From assembly GCF_000472505.1 (NCBI RefSeq), contig NZ_AWZR01000006.1, forward strand, positions 186,653-250,652: DNA of 64,000 nucleotides, read 5' to 3'. This document shows positions 11,584-19,903 of the stretch, piece by piece. This DNA comes from Luteimonas sp. J29 (GTDB lineage Bacteria > Pseudomonadota > Gammaproteobacteria > Xanthomonadales > Xanthomonadaceae). Both the position numbers and the translations under genes were made by a program. Numbering within the stretch: the first letter of the stretch is position 1; each line of letters starts with the position of its first letter. The notes under the pieces were generated by a model, which saw nothing but the letters and a program-made list of their open reading frames with translations, was not told where the DNA came from and did no database searches.

Positions 11584-12378
11584 TCAGTCCCCGTCGATGC
11601 CCGCCATGCCGATGATGTTGTAGCCGCCATCGACGTAGGTGATCTCGCCGGTGATGCCCGAGGCCAGGTCCGAGCACAGGAACGCGGCGGCGTTGCCCAC
11701 GTCCTCGATCGTGACCGTGCGCCGGATCGGCGCGTTCGCTTCGACGTGGCCGAGGATCTTGCGGAAGCCACCGATGCCGGCCGCGGCCAGGGTCTTGATC
11801 GGACCCGCCGAGATCGCGTTGACGCGGATGCCTTCGGGGCCGAGGTTCAGCGCCAGGTAGCGCACGCTGGCCTCGAGCGCGGCCTTGGCCACGCCCATCA
11901 CGTTGTAGCTGGGCAGCGAGCGCACCGCGCCGAGGTAGCTCAGGGTCAGGATCGCGCCCTTGCGGCCCTGCATCAACGGCCGCGCGCCCTTGGCCAGGGC
12001 CGAGAGCGAGTAGGCCGAGATGTCGTTGGCCATGGCGAAGTTCTCGCGCGTCAGCCCGTCGAGGAACTCGCCGGCGATGGCCTCGCGCGGGGCATAGGCG
12101 ATCGCGTGCACGAGGATGTCGAAGCCGTCGCTCCAGTGCCTGCCGAGCTGCTCGAACAGCGCCGCGATCTGGGCGTCGTCGGTGACGTCGAGCGGGTACG
12201 ACGGACCGCCCCCGAGCTTGGCCGCCACTTCCTCGACGCGACCCTTGAGCTTGTCGTTCTGGTAGGTGAAGGCCAGCTCCGCGCCCTCGCGGTGCATGGC
12301 CTCAGCGATGCCGTTGGCGATCGATCGCTGGCTGGCGATCCCGGTGATCAGTGCACGCTTGCCCTGCAGGAAACCCAT
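11584..12378 (-). CDS. fabI: enoyl-[acyl-carrier-protein] reductase FabI
   Basis: A 264-residue short-chain-dehydrogenase-fold enzyme that performs the last, NAD(P)H-dependent step of each fatty-acid elongation cycle. FabI marks are the cofactor-binding GIASQRSIA near the N-terminus, the catalytic Tyr148 and Tyr158 with Lys165 (YNVMGVAK, spacing Tyr-x6-Lys), and C-terminal [15 protein letters not shown]. The ATG at 12376-12378 gives [13 protein letters not shown], the standard start. It lies 26 bases after the transglycosylase gene on the same strand and is probably the last gene of gloB-mltD-fabI. The protein is the target of triclosan-type inhibitors in relatives. Confidence 0.97.
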   Translation of the reverse strand: MGFLQGKRALITGIASQRSIANGIAEAMHREGAELAFTYQNDKLKGRVEEVAAKLGGGPSYPLDVTDDAQIAALFEQLGRHWSDGFDILVHAIAYAPREAIAGEFLDGLTRENFAMANDISAYSLSALAKGARPLMQGRKGAILTLSYLGAVRSLPSYNVMGVAKAALEASVRYLALNLGPEGIRVNAISAGPIKTLAAAGIGGFRKILGHVEANAPIRRTVTIEDVGNAAAFLCSDLASGITGEITYVDGGYNIIGMAGIDGD

Positions 12379-12404
12379 GGACGACTCGCGATGTGGACCG
12401 GACG

Positions 12405-13724
12405 CTATTCTGCCACGGCGCTCGCGGTGGCCGCCGGATCGGCGTCGATCGCCAGCTCCATGCCCGGGCGCAGCACCGCGCGGGCGTCCAAGGCGTTGCG
12501 CTCGAGCAGGTCGTCCAGGCGCACCCCGTAGCGGCTGGCGATGCGCCAGAGCGACTCGCCGCGTGCAACCACGTGGCGCCTGGGGGCCTGGTCCACCAGT
12601 GCCGAGGCGTCGGCCATCGCATCCGACAGGTCGTCGTCCGCGACCAGCGTGCGCGCCGATACCGACGCGCGCGTCGCGGCCGGCGGATGGGCGGCGAGCA
12701 GGCGCTCGGCCGGTGCGGCGGGCAGCAGCACCCGCACCGGGCCCCCCGGGCGGGCGAGGCGGCCGTCCGCGAAGACCGGGTTCAGGCGCCGCAGCTGGAC
12801 CGGATCGGCGCCATGGCGGCGGGCGAGGACGTCGAGGCTGCGGATCGCCGCCGGCACTTCGGCCGTGGTCAGCACCGGCACCGGGCGATCGAGCGCCTGC
12901 AGCCAGGCCTCGCGGTCCCCGGTCTCCTCGAGCAGGCACGCCAGCGCGTGCAGCTTGCGCACGTAGGCATGGGTGATCGCCGGCATCGGCAGGCTGTGCG
13001 GGTCGGCGCCGGCCGGGCGCTGGCCGGCCCGGCGCAGCGCGCCCAGCAGCCGGTACTCGCCGGCGTTGTAGGCCATGGCCGCCAGGCGCCAGTCGCCGGC
13101 GAACATGCCGTGCAGGGTCTTGAGGTAGCGCACCGCGGCCTCGGTCGAATCGACCGGCGACAGTCGCCCGTCGTAACCGGCCTGGACCGGGACCTTGTGG
13201 TTGCGTGCGGTCAGGGCGATGAACTGCCACAGGCCGGCCGGCCCCTGGGCCGAGCGCGCGCCGGGGCGGAAGCCGCTTTCGACGAACGGGATCAGGGCGA
13301 ACTCGGTGGGCAGGTGCGCCTCGCGCAGGCGGTCGACGACATAGCCGAACAGCGGCAGCACGTCGCTGTGCGGCTCGGCCAGGCGCTGCGGCGCGTCGGC
13401 GAAATGGGCCCGCCAGCGGGCGCTGGCGTCCGGCGTGCATTCCGGTTCGGCCAGGCCGGTGCGGAAATCGCGGTAGATCTCCAGGCCGCTACGGGTGCCG
13501 GGCGGGAGCGCCGGTGCCGCGTCGGCGGGAATGGCGTCGGGCCGGGATTCCGCGGGCGGCCCGCCGGCGTCTGCGGCCGCATCGTCGCCTGGAGCTTCGG
13601 CCGCCGCCGGCTGCGCGGTGACCTCCCCGCCCGCCGCGCCAGGCGCCACGGCATCGCCCGCCCAGCCCGGGCCGGCCAGGCTGCCCACCAGGAGCAGCAT
13701 GGCCGCGCTGGTGCGCGCCCTCAT
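12405..13724 (-). CDS. mltD: membrane-bound lytic murein transglycosylase D-like (GH23 + LysM)
   Basis: This 439-residue exported protein begins with a signal peptide (about residues 1-22, ending GPGWAG) and a long Ala/Pro/Asp-rich linker. The lytic transglycosylase domain has the catalytic Glu149 in [12 protein letters not shown], followed by GPAGLWQFI and [12 protein letters not shown]-terminal LysM peptidoglycan-binding repeat ([18 protein letters not shown]) completes it. It cleaves the glycan strand with 1,6-anhydro product formation. The ATG overlaps the stop of gloB by four bases, so translation is likely coupled. No lipobox cysteine is visible in the signal peptide, unlike E. coli MltD, so the protein may be periplasmic rather than lipid-anchored. 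Confidence 0.9.
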   Translation of the reverse strand: MRARTSAAMLLLVGSLAGPGWAGDAVAPGAAGGEVTAQPAAAEAPGDDAAADAGGPPAESRPDAIPADAAPALPPGTRSGLEIYRDFRTGLAEPECTPDASARWRAHFADAPQRLAEPHSDVLPLFGYVVDRLREAHLPTEFALIPFVESGFRPGARSAQGPAGLWQFIALTARNHKVPVQAGYDGRLSPVDSTEAAVRYLKTLHGMFAGDWRLAAMAYNAGEYRLLGALRRAGQRPAGADPHSLPMPAITHAYVRKLHALACLLEETGDREAWLQALDRPVPVLTTAEVPAAIRSLDVLARRHGADPVQLRRLNPVFADGRLARPGGPVRVLLPAAPAERLLAAHPPAATRASVSARTLVADDDLSDAMADASALVDQAPRRHVVARGESLWRIASRYGVRLDDLLERNALDARAVLRPGMELAIDADPAATASAVAE

Positions 13725-14485
13725 GCGCGGAATCCGTCCTTCCAGCGCCGCAGTTCGGCGAAGGCCTCGACCCGGTCGCCGGCCGCGGCCGGCGAACGCG
13801 CGGCGACGGCGGCGCGCACGGCCGGCGCGTCGACGCGCAGGAACGGATTGCAGGCGCGCTCCCCGCCTATCGTGGTCGGCAGGGTGGGACGTCCGGTTGC
13901 TCGCATGGTGGCGGCCTCTTCGTGGCGGCGCCGCAGCGCCGCGTTGTCGGGATCGACCACGCGCGCGAAGGCGGCGTTGGCCAGCGTGTACTCGTGCCCG
14001 CAGCAGACCAGGGTCGCGTCGGGCAGCGCGGACAGCCGGTCGAGGGAGGCCAGCATGTCGCCGGGCGCACCTTCGAACAGGCGTCCACAGCCGAGGCTGA
14101 ACAAGGTGTCGCCGCAGAACAAGAGGCCATGGCCGTGGAATGCGATGTGGCTCACGGTATGCCCGGGCACGGCCAGGACGTCGAAGGCCCAGGGGCCGGC
14201 CTGGGCCCGGTCGCCGTCGGCCACCGGATGGTCGATGCCATCGATCCGCGGATCGGCCGGGCCGTGGACCGGCACCCCCGGCCAGCGCCGGAGCAGGTCG
14301 CGCACGCCGCCCACGTGGTCGGCGTGGTGGTGGGTGAGCAGGATCGCCGCCGGCGGTGGCCGGTCGCCGGCGGCGGCCAGGACCGGGCCGGCCTCGCCCG
14401 GGTCCACCAGCAGCCAGTCTCCCGACGGGTCCTCGAGGGTCCAGATGTAGTTGTCCGTGAAAGCGGGGATCGGACGCAGCTGCAT
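13721..14485 (-). CDS. gloB: hydroxyacylglutathione hydrolase (glyoxalase II)
   Basis: A 254-residue metallo-beta-lactamase-fold enzyme with the metal-binding THHHADH motif at residues 51-57. Further ligand regions are PGHTVSHIAF, FCGDTLFSLGCGR and CCGHEYTLANAAF. It hydrolyses S-lactoylglutathione to lactate and glutathione in the methylglyoxal detoxification pathway. The gene order mltD-gloB-yafS-rnhA-dnaQ is the same as in E. coli, which confirms the call. It starts 31 bases from the divergent methyltransferase gene and shares a four-base overlap with mltD. Confidence 0.97.
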   Translation of the reverse strand: MQLRPIPAFTDNYIWTLEDPSGDWLLVDPGEAGPVLAAAGDRPPPAAILLTHHHADHVGGVRDLLRRWPGVPVHGPADPRIDGIDHPVADGDRAQAGPWAFDVLAVPGHTVSHIAFHGHGLLFCGDTLFSLGCGRLFEGAPGDMLASLDRLSALPDATLVCCGHEYTLANAAFARVVDPDNAALRRRHEEAATMRATGRPTLPTTIGGERACNPFLRVDAPAVRAAVAARSPAAAGDRVEAFAELRRWKDGFRA

Positions 14486-14516
14486 CGGCAGGGCCGGCCT
14501 CCGGGGAGCCTATAGA

Positions 14517-15188
14517 ATGGCGACCATGCCCGTTCCGCTCCCGGCCCGTCAAACCGGCCCCCACGTCCACGACTGGTTCGGCTCCGAGGCGGGGCAGGCC
14601 ATCCTCGGCAGCGAGGAGGACGTGGTCCTGCACGCCCTGGGCGATCGCCCGGGGCTGCCGTGGCTGTGGCTCGGGCCGCTGCCGCGGGCGCTGCCCGACG
14701 GCACCGGGCGGGGCCTGTACCTGCATCCGGACGGCGAGGGCCGCTGGTCCGGGCCGGTGGCCTGCGGACTGCCGCTGCCCCTGCCGAGCGAGTCGTTCGG
14801 CGCGGTCGTGCTGCAGCACGTGGCGCGGCCGTCGGGCGAATGCGGGGCGCCGCTGCTGGAGGAGGCCGCGCGGCTGCTGGTGAACGGCGGCCGGCTGTCG
14901 CTGCTGGTGCTCAATCCGCTCGCGCCCTTCCGCTGGCGCTGGCGCGGCAGCGGCTTCAGCGCCTCCGAACCCCTGTCCTGGCGCCGCCGCCTGCGCGAGG
15001 CCGGGCTGGTGCCCGAGCCGGTGTCGCAGGGCCTCGGCCCGGCATGGTCGCTGCAGGCCTCGCCCCTGCCGCAGCAGGGCCCGGGGCTGCGCGCGGCCTA
15101 CCTGCTGCGGGCGGAGAAGCGTGCGATTCCCCTGACCCCGGTGCGCCAGCGCCGGGTGGTGTCGATGGCCAAGGGCGCGGCGGCATGA
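14517..15188 (+). CDS. YafS-like SAM-dependent methyltransferase, divergent
   Basis: A 223-residue protein whose middle part resembles class I methyltransferases: [16 protein letters not shown] followed by [20 protein letters not shown]. The canonical glycine-rich SAM loop is not obvious near the N-terminus, so activity is uncertain. Its place between gloB and rnhA is that of yafS in E. coli. The ATG at 14517 was chosen over 14526 because GGGGAG at 14502-14507 fits its spacing. A TATAGA directly before it could also be a -10, in which case the second ATG would be used on an almost leaderless transcript. The stop overlaps rnhA by four bases. Confidence 0.75.
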   Translation: MATMPVPLPARQTGPHVHDWFGSEAGQAILGSEEDVVLHALGDRPGLPWLWLGPLPRALPDGTGRGLYLHPDGEGRWSGPVACGLPLPLPSESFGAVVLQHVARPSGECGAPLLEEAARLLVNGGRLSLLVLNPLAPFRWRWRGSGFSASEPLSWRRRLREAGLVPEPVSQGLGPAWSLQASPLPQQGPGLRAAYLLRAEKRAIPLTPVRQRRVVSMAKGAAA

Positions 15189-15631
15189 GCGAGGTGGTGG
15201 TCCATACCGACGGGGCCTGCCTCGGCAACCCCGGTCCCGGCGGCTGGGCGGCGCTGCTGCGCTACGGCGAGCGCGAACGCGAGCTGGTGGGCGGCGAGCC
15301 CGACACCACCAACAACCGGATGGAGCTGATGGCCGCGATCATGGCGCTGGAAACGCTGTCCCGCCCATGCGACGTGGTCCTGCACACCGATTCGCAGTAC
15401 GTGCGCCAGGGCATCACCCAGTGGCTGCCGAACTGGGTCCGCCGCGGCTGGAAGACCTCCGGCGGCGAGCCGGTGAAGAACCGCGACCTGTGGGAACGCC
15501 TGCACCGGGCCTGCGCCCGCCACCATATCGACTGGCGCTGGGTGAAGGGCCACTCGGGCGACCCCGACAACGAACGCGTCGACGTGCTCGCCCGCGACGA
15601 GGCGATGCGCCAGCGCGCGGCCATTGCCTGA
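15185..15631 (+). CDS. rnhA: ribonuclease HI
   Basis: A 148-residue type 1 RNase H. The four catalytic carboxylates sit at Asp9 (HTDGAC), Glu47 (NNRMELMA), Asp69 (HTDSQYV) and Asp133 (NERVDVLA), one residue earlier than in E. coli. The basic handle region [16 protein letters not shown] is present. It degrades the RNA of RNA-DNA hybrids. The start overlaps the preceding stop as ATGA, implying translational coupling, and dnaQ follows 52 bases later, as in other gammaproteobacteria. Confidence 0.98.
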   Translation: MSEVVVHTDGACLGNPGPGGWAALLRYGERERELVGGEPDTTNNRMELMAAIMALETLSRPCDVVLHTDSQYVRQGITQWLPNWVRRGWKTSGGEPVKNRDLWERLHRACARHHIDWRWVKGHSGDPDNERVDVLARDEAMRQRAAIA

Positions 15632-15683
15632 CCCCCGCAACCGACCTGCCGGCCCCACGTACCACGAGACCCGACCACGACCC

Positions 15684-16415
15684 ATGCGCCACATCGTCCT
15701 CGACACCGAAACCACCGGCCTGGAGTGGCGCAAGGACCACCGCATCGTCGAGATCGGCTGCATCGAGCTGGTCGAGCGCCGTCCCACCGGACGCACCTTC
15801 CACCGGTACATCAACCCCGAGCGCGAGTTCGAGGCCGGCGCGCAGGAAGTCACCGGACTGACCCTGGAGTTCCTTGCCGACAAGCCCAGGTTCGCCGAGA
15901 TCGCGGACGAGTTCATCGCCTTCGTCGACGGGGCCGAGCTGGTGATCCACAACGCCGCGTTCGACATGGGCTTCCTCGAATACGAGCTCGAGCGCCTGGG
16001 GGGCCGCTTCGGCCGGTTGCGCGACCGGGTCGGGGTCACCGACTCGCTGGAGCTGGCGCGGCAGCGCTACCCGGGCCAGCGCAACTCGCTCGATGCGCTG
16101 TGCAAGCGGCTGGGGGTGGACAACTCGCACCGCCAGCTGCACGGCGCGTTGCTCGATGCCCAGCTGCTGGCCGAGGTCTGGCTGGCGCTGACCTCGGGCC
16201 AGGGCGAGATCGGTTTCACCGCGCCGGAAGCGGCGACCGCCCGGCGCGGGCAGGTGGCGGTGCCGGTCGCGCCCGGCGGCCCGCGCCCGGCCCTGGTCGT
16301 GCCGGCGGAAGACCTGGCCCTGCACGAGGCGCGGCTGGAGGCGATCCGCAAGCGCGCCGGCCGCACCCTGTGGGACGCGCCGGAGATGGAAGCGGCGGTG
16401 GCCGCGGCGAACTGA
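15684..16415 (+). CDS. dnaQ: DNA polymerase III epsilon subunit (3'-5' proofreading exonuclease)
   Basis: A 243-residue DEDDh exonuclease. Asp7 and Glu9 (LDTETTG), Asp94 (HNAAFDMGF), His153 and Asp158 (HGALLDAQLL) form the active site. The C-terminal tail ends LWDAPEMEAAVAA and should bind the alpha polymerase subunit. It proofreads replication errors. The ATG at 15684 (MRHIVLDTET) is preferred over an upstream in-frame ATG at 15624 that lies inside the end of rnhA. The stop codon and the convergent phosphatase stop lie in a CTGAGCG/CGCTCAG inverted repeat. Confidence 0.97.
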   Translation: MRHIVLDTETTGLEWRKDHRIVEIGCIELVERRPTGRTFHRYINPEREFEAGAQEVTGLTLEFLADKPRFAEIADEFIAFVDGAELVIHNAAFDMGFLEYELERLGGRFGRLRDRVGVTDSLELARQRYPGQRNSLDALCKRLGVDNSHRQLHGALLDAQLLAEVWLALTSGQGEIGFTAPEAATARRGQVAVPVAPGGPRPALVVPAEDLALHEARLEAIRKRAGRTLWDAPEMEAAVAAAN

Positions 16416-16446
16416 GCGCGCCGGCGCGGCCGGGCGGCGGTGCCGC

Positions 16447-17151
16447 TCAGTGGCTGCGCACGAGCACCACGGTGACGTTGTCCGAGCCGCCGCCGTCGAG
16501 CGCCGCGGCGACCAGCCCGTCCACGCATTCCTGGGCGCTGCACTCGACGTGCGAGAGCACGCGCGAGATGCCCTCGTCGTCGACCTCCTCGGTCAGGCCG
16601 TCGCTGCACAGCAGCAGCTGCGAGCCCGGGAGCAGTTCGCCCGACAGCGTCTCCACGTTGAGCGCATGCGGCTCGGTCACGCCGAGCGCCTGGGTGACGA
16701 CGTTGCGGTGCGGATGGCTGCGCGCCTGGTCGAGGCTGATCGCGCCCTGGGCGATCAGTTCCTGGACGTAGCTGTGGTCGTGCGAGAGCTGGGCCAGCTT
16801 GCCGTCGCGCCACAGGTAGGCGCGGCTGTCCCCGACCCAGGCGACCTCGAAGCGGCGGCCGAGCACCCGCGCGGCGACCACGGTGGTGCCCATCGGCAGG
16901 GCGTCGTTGCGCTGCCGCGAGGCGCGGATGATCTCCTCGTCGGCGATCCGGATCGCGTCCGGAAGCGAGGTGCCCTGGCGGATCTCGCGCACGATCGTCT
17001 CGCGCGCGAGCGCACTGGCGACCTCGCCGTACTCGTGCCCCCCCATGCCGTCGGCGACCAGCCAGAGGCCCAGCTCGCTGTCGCCGTAGTAGGTGTCCTC
17101 GTTCAGCTCGCGCCGCAGGCCGACGTGGGTGAGGTGTCCGAATTCGATCAT
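16447..17151 (-). CDS. PP2C-family serine/threonine phosphatase
   Basis: A 234-residue soluble Mg/Mn-dependent phosphatase of the bacterial PP2C (PPM, Stp1/PrpC) type. It has the metal-binding motifs RRELNEDTYYGD near residue 15, LVADGMGGHEYGE, CSDGLTEEVDDE and GGGSDNVTVVLV at the C-terminus. It has no membrane or sensor domain. Such enzymes reverse Hanks-type kinase phosphorylation, but no partner kinase is in the window. The ATG at 17149-17151 gives MIEFGHLTHVG. It is 157 bases downstream of the penicillin acylase gene on the same strand; a functional link is not evident. Confidence 0.9.
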   Translation of the reverse strand: MIEFGHLTHVGLRRELNEDTYYGDSELGLWLVADGMGGHEYGEVASALARETIVREIRQGTSLPDAIRIADEEIIRASRQRNDALPMGTTVVAARVLGRRFEVAWVGDSRAYLWRDGKLAQLSHDHSYVQELIAQGAISLDQARSHPHRNVVTQALGVTEPHALNVETLSGELLPGSQLLLCSDGLTEEVDDEGISRVLSHVECSAQECVDGLVAAALDGGGSDNVTVVLVRSH

Positions 17152-17308
17152 GCGTGACCCGGCGGCAGCGGGCAGAGGGACGGTTCTTGCGCTGGAGTAC
17201 GCAGAAAGCATGGAAGGCAGGTCAGCGGGCGGCACGGGCAGGGCCGGTGGGGACCAGCGCCCAACGCTAGCAGCCACGGGGTGAACGCGGAATGCCCGGC
17301 GGCCGGCC

Positions 17309-19768
17309 TCAGGGCCGCAGGGCCAGGGTGTGTCGGGGCGGGCCGGGCAGGAACGGCGTCGCACGGCCCTGGACCCAGTCGTCGTGGCCTGCGCCCCAGA
17401 ACGGGGACAGGGGATGGCCGGACTGTCCGCCGGGCATGTGCAGGATGCCGTCGGTCTCGTGGCCCGGTGCGACGACCATGCGCTCCGACGCCCCGAAGGC
17501 CGGTCCCTGGACCCGCGGCACCATGCTGTCGCCCGGCAGCGGGTCGGGCGGCATGCACAGCAGCCGCCGCCCGAGCGGGATCGACCGGGCCAGCGGATGG
17601 CAGATCGCGGCGGTGTTGCGTTCGCCCCAGGTGCGCTCGTGGAGCGGGCCGTGGGCCGTGAGCTCGTCGTGGACCTGGCGCGCGGCATCCTCGAACAGTT
17701 CGCCCCAGGTTGCGAACCGCACCGGCAGCAGGTGCGCGGGGCGCTGTCGCACCAGCGGCCAGGCCACACCCTCGAACTGGCGCAGGCTGGGCGCTTCGAA
17801 CCGCTCGCCCATGGCCGCGCGCGCGGGCGCGAGCAGGCCGTCGCGGAGCCGCTCGTGCACGGCGAGCCGCCAGGCGCGGACGACCCGGTAACCCGCCGAG
17901 CCGGGGCTGGCGCGGCCCTCCCAGTCTTCGGCGACCTCCGCCAGCATGCGCAGGGTGGGGCCTTCGTCGGCGAGCGCACGCAGCAGCTCGCGCCAGCGGT
18001 TCATCAGCACGGCGCGGTCGTCGAGCTGGATCGCGAGCAGGTCGGCCTCCGTGAAGCGCCCGCGCGCCTGCAGCAGGTCGCGGATCCGCGATGCGCGGGC
18101 ACCGAGGTCGTAGCCCCCGTCGCCGATGCGGGCCAGGTCGTCGCCTCCCGCGACGCGGGCGTTGGCGGTCCACAGGCGGTCGTGGCCGGGCGAGGCGGCG
18201 AGCGGTGAGGCATTGCTGGCGACCGGCCAGGGCGTGCAGCCAGCTGCCTCGCCCGCGCCGTCGTACGCCGGTTCGTCGCGTGCGTCCGCCAGCGGCGTCG
18301 GCGCCACCGGGTTGCAGCCGTCGGCGCGGACCGGCAGCGGACCGAGCAGGCGCCAGGCGATGCGGCCGTGGCGGTCGCCGAGGACCAGGTTCTGGGTCGG
18401 GATGCCGGTGCGGTCGGCGAGCGCGAGGGCCTGGTCGAGGTCGGCGACCCGTGCGAATCCGGCCAGTCCCAGGTCCACCGCGCCCGGGAGGTGGGCGGTC
18501 CAGCGCAGGCTGAGCAAGCGGCCGTCGTCCAGCTCGTGCAGCACCGGACCCCAGCGCGTCTCGCGCACTTCCAGTTCGACCGATTCCCCGCGCGCCACCG
18601 CGATGCGTTCGCGGTGCACGTCGACCGCGGCGCAGGCGGTCGCGCCGGGGCGCGCGGCCCCGGACGCGGCACAGGGCGTTTCCAGCGCCCAGTCGGCGTA
18701 GTCGCCGTAGCTGTTGGTGAAGCCCCAGGCGACGTGCCCGTTGCTGCCGACGACCACTGCCGGCAGGCCGGGCAGGGTCACGCCCTGGACGTCGACCTGC
18801 CCGCCGGGCGCGGCCGCGTCGGGCCAGCGCAGGCGGGCGCGGAACCAGACGTTGGGCGCGCGCAGGCCGAGGTGCATGTCGTTGGCCACGATCGCGCGGC
18901 CGTCGATGGTCAGGCTTCCGGCGACCGCGAAGTTGTTGCTGCCGGGAAGCAACCCGTCCGCCGGCGGGGTGGTCGCCCATGGCGTCCATGCCTGGCGCGC
19001 GGATCCGGCCGCGACGGTGGTCGCGCCGTCCTGCTCCGCTCCAGCCGGGGCGGGCAGCCGGCGCAGGTCGACCTCGTCCGGTCCGGGCAGCGTGGCGTCG
19101 CCGAACGGTTCGCCCTGCAGCGGCGCGTCCCAGGCGCTGCCGGGATGGGTCAGCAGCGCGTACAGCGGTGGCGGCAGGTGTTCCTTGAGTCTCCACAGCG
19201 CGAGTTCGTCGGCGTTGGCCGCGTCCTGCAGGTCGAAGTACATCGCGTAGCCGGCGAGCACCGAGTCGGACGGACGCCAGGGCTCGGGCTCCCGGCGCAG
19301 CAGCAGGTAGGGCCAGGGACGCGCGCGCAGCGCCGCCAGACCGGCGTTGGCCCCTTCGGCGTAGGCGACGAGCTGCGGCATGCGTTCGCCGGCGATGTCG
19401 CCCAGCCGCGCTTCGACCCGCGCGCGCATGCGGTGGGTACGGTGGCCGCGGTCGAGGTCGAGCGCCACCGGGCCGAACAGCGCGGACAGTTCCCCCGCCG
19501 CCGTGCGGCGCAGCAGGTCCATCTCGAAATAGCGTTCCTGCGCGTGCACGAACCCGAGCGCGCGCATCGCGTCGGTCTCGTCGCCGGCCTCGATCGTGAC
19601 CACGCCCAGCGCGTCGCGTTGCACCTGCACTGGCGCGGACAGTCCGGGCAGGGCCACTTCGCCGTCGAGCGCGGGCAGGCTGGCGCGCAGCAGCCACCAG
19701 GCGAGGAGCGCCAGCAGTACCGCCAGCACCGCGGCCAGCAGCACGATCCGCCAGAGCCATCGCCGCAT
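17309..19768 (-). CDS. penicillin acylase family protein (N-terminal nucleophile hydrolase)
   Basis: An 819-residue precursor. It begins with a basic stretch and a long hydrophobic helix (about residues 7-28), indicating a membrane anchor or signal. It shows penicillin-acylase-family landmarks: HAQERYFEMDLLRR in the alpha chain, a linker, then Gly276-Ser277 (LLPGSNNFAV), where Ser277 would become the nucleophile at the start of the beta chain after self-cleavage. Conserved AWGFTNSYGDYAD-type and RTGIPTQNLVLGD elements follow. Relatives hydrolyse amide bonds of penicillins, N-acyl-homoserine lactones or glutaryl-cephalosporins. The natural substrate here is unknown; quorum quenching or peptide/lipopeptide processing are both possible. 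Confidence 0.88.
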   Translation of the reverse strand: MRRWLWRIVLLAAVLAVLLALLAWWLLRASLPALDGEVALPGLSAPVQVQRDALGVVTIEAGDETDAMRALGFVHAQERYFEMDLLRRTAAGELSALFGPVALDLDRGHRTHRMRARVEARLGDIAGERMPQLVAYAEGANAGLAALRARPWPYLLLRREPEPWRPSDSVLAGYAMYFDLQDAANADELALWRLKEHLPPPLYALLTHPGSAWDAPLQGEPFGDATLPGPDEVDLRRLPAPAGAEQDGATTVAAGSARQAWTPWATTPPADGLLPGSNNFAVAGSLTIDGRAIVANDMHLGLRAPNVWFRARLRWPDAAAPGGQVDVQGVTLPGLPAVVVGSNGHVAWGFTNSYGDYADWALETPCAASGAARPGATACAAVDVHRERIAVARGESVELEVRETRWGPVLHELDDGRLLSLRWTAHLPGAVDLGLAGFARVADLDQALALADRTGIPTQNLVLGDRHGRIAWRLLGPLPVRADGCNPVAPTPLADARDEPAYDGAGEAAGCTPWPVASNASPLAASPGHDRLWTANARVAGGDDLARIGDGGYDLGARASRIRDLLQARGRFTEADLLAIQLDDRAVLMNRWRELLRALADEGPTLRMLAEVAEDWEGRASPGSAGYRVVRAWRLAVHERLRDGLLAPARAAMGERFEAPSLRQFEGVAWPLVRQRPAHLLPVRFATWGELFEDAARQVHDELTAHGPLHERTWGERNTAAICHPLARSIPLGRRLLCMPPDPLPGDSMVPRVQGPAFGASERMVVAPGHETDGILHMPGGQSGHPLSPFWGAGHDDWVQGRATPFLPGPPRHTLALRP

Positions 19769-19903
19769 CTTCCGTCCCGTGTCCCCGTCCGCCGGCGACT
19801 CTAACCGATCGCCCGGCGCCCTTGCAGCGGACCGGTCGGCGGCAACGGGTAGGCGCGACCGCGGCCGGCAGGGTCTAATGCGTGCGCTCCGGGGAGGAAT
19901 GGC

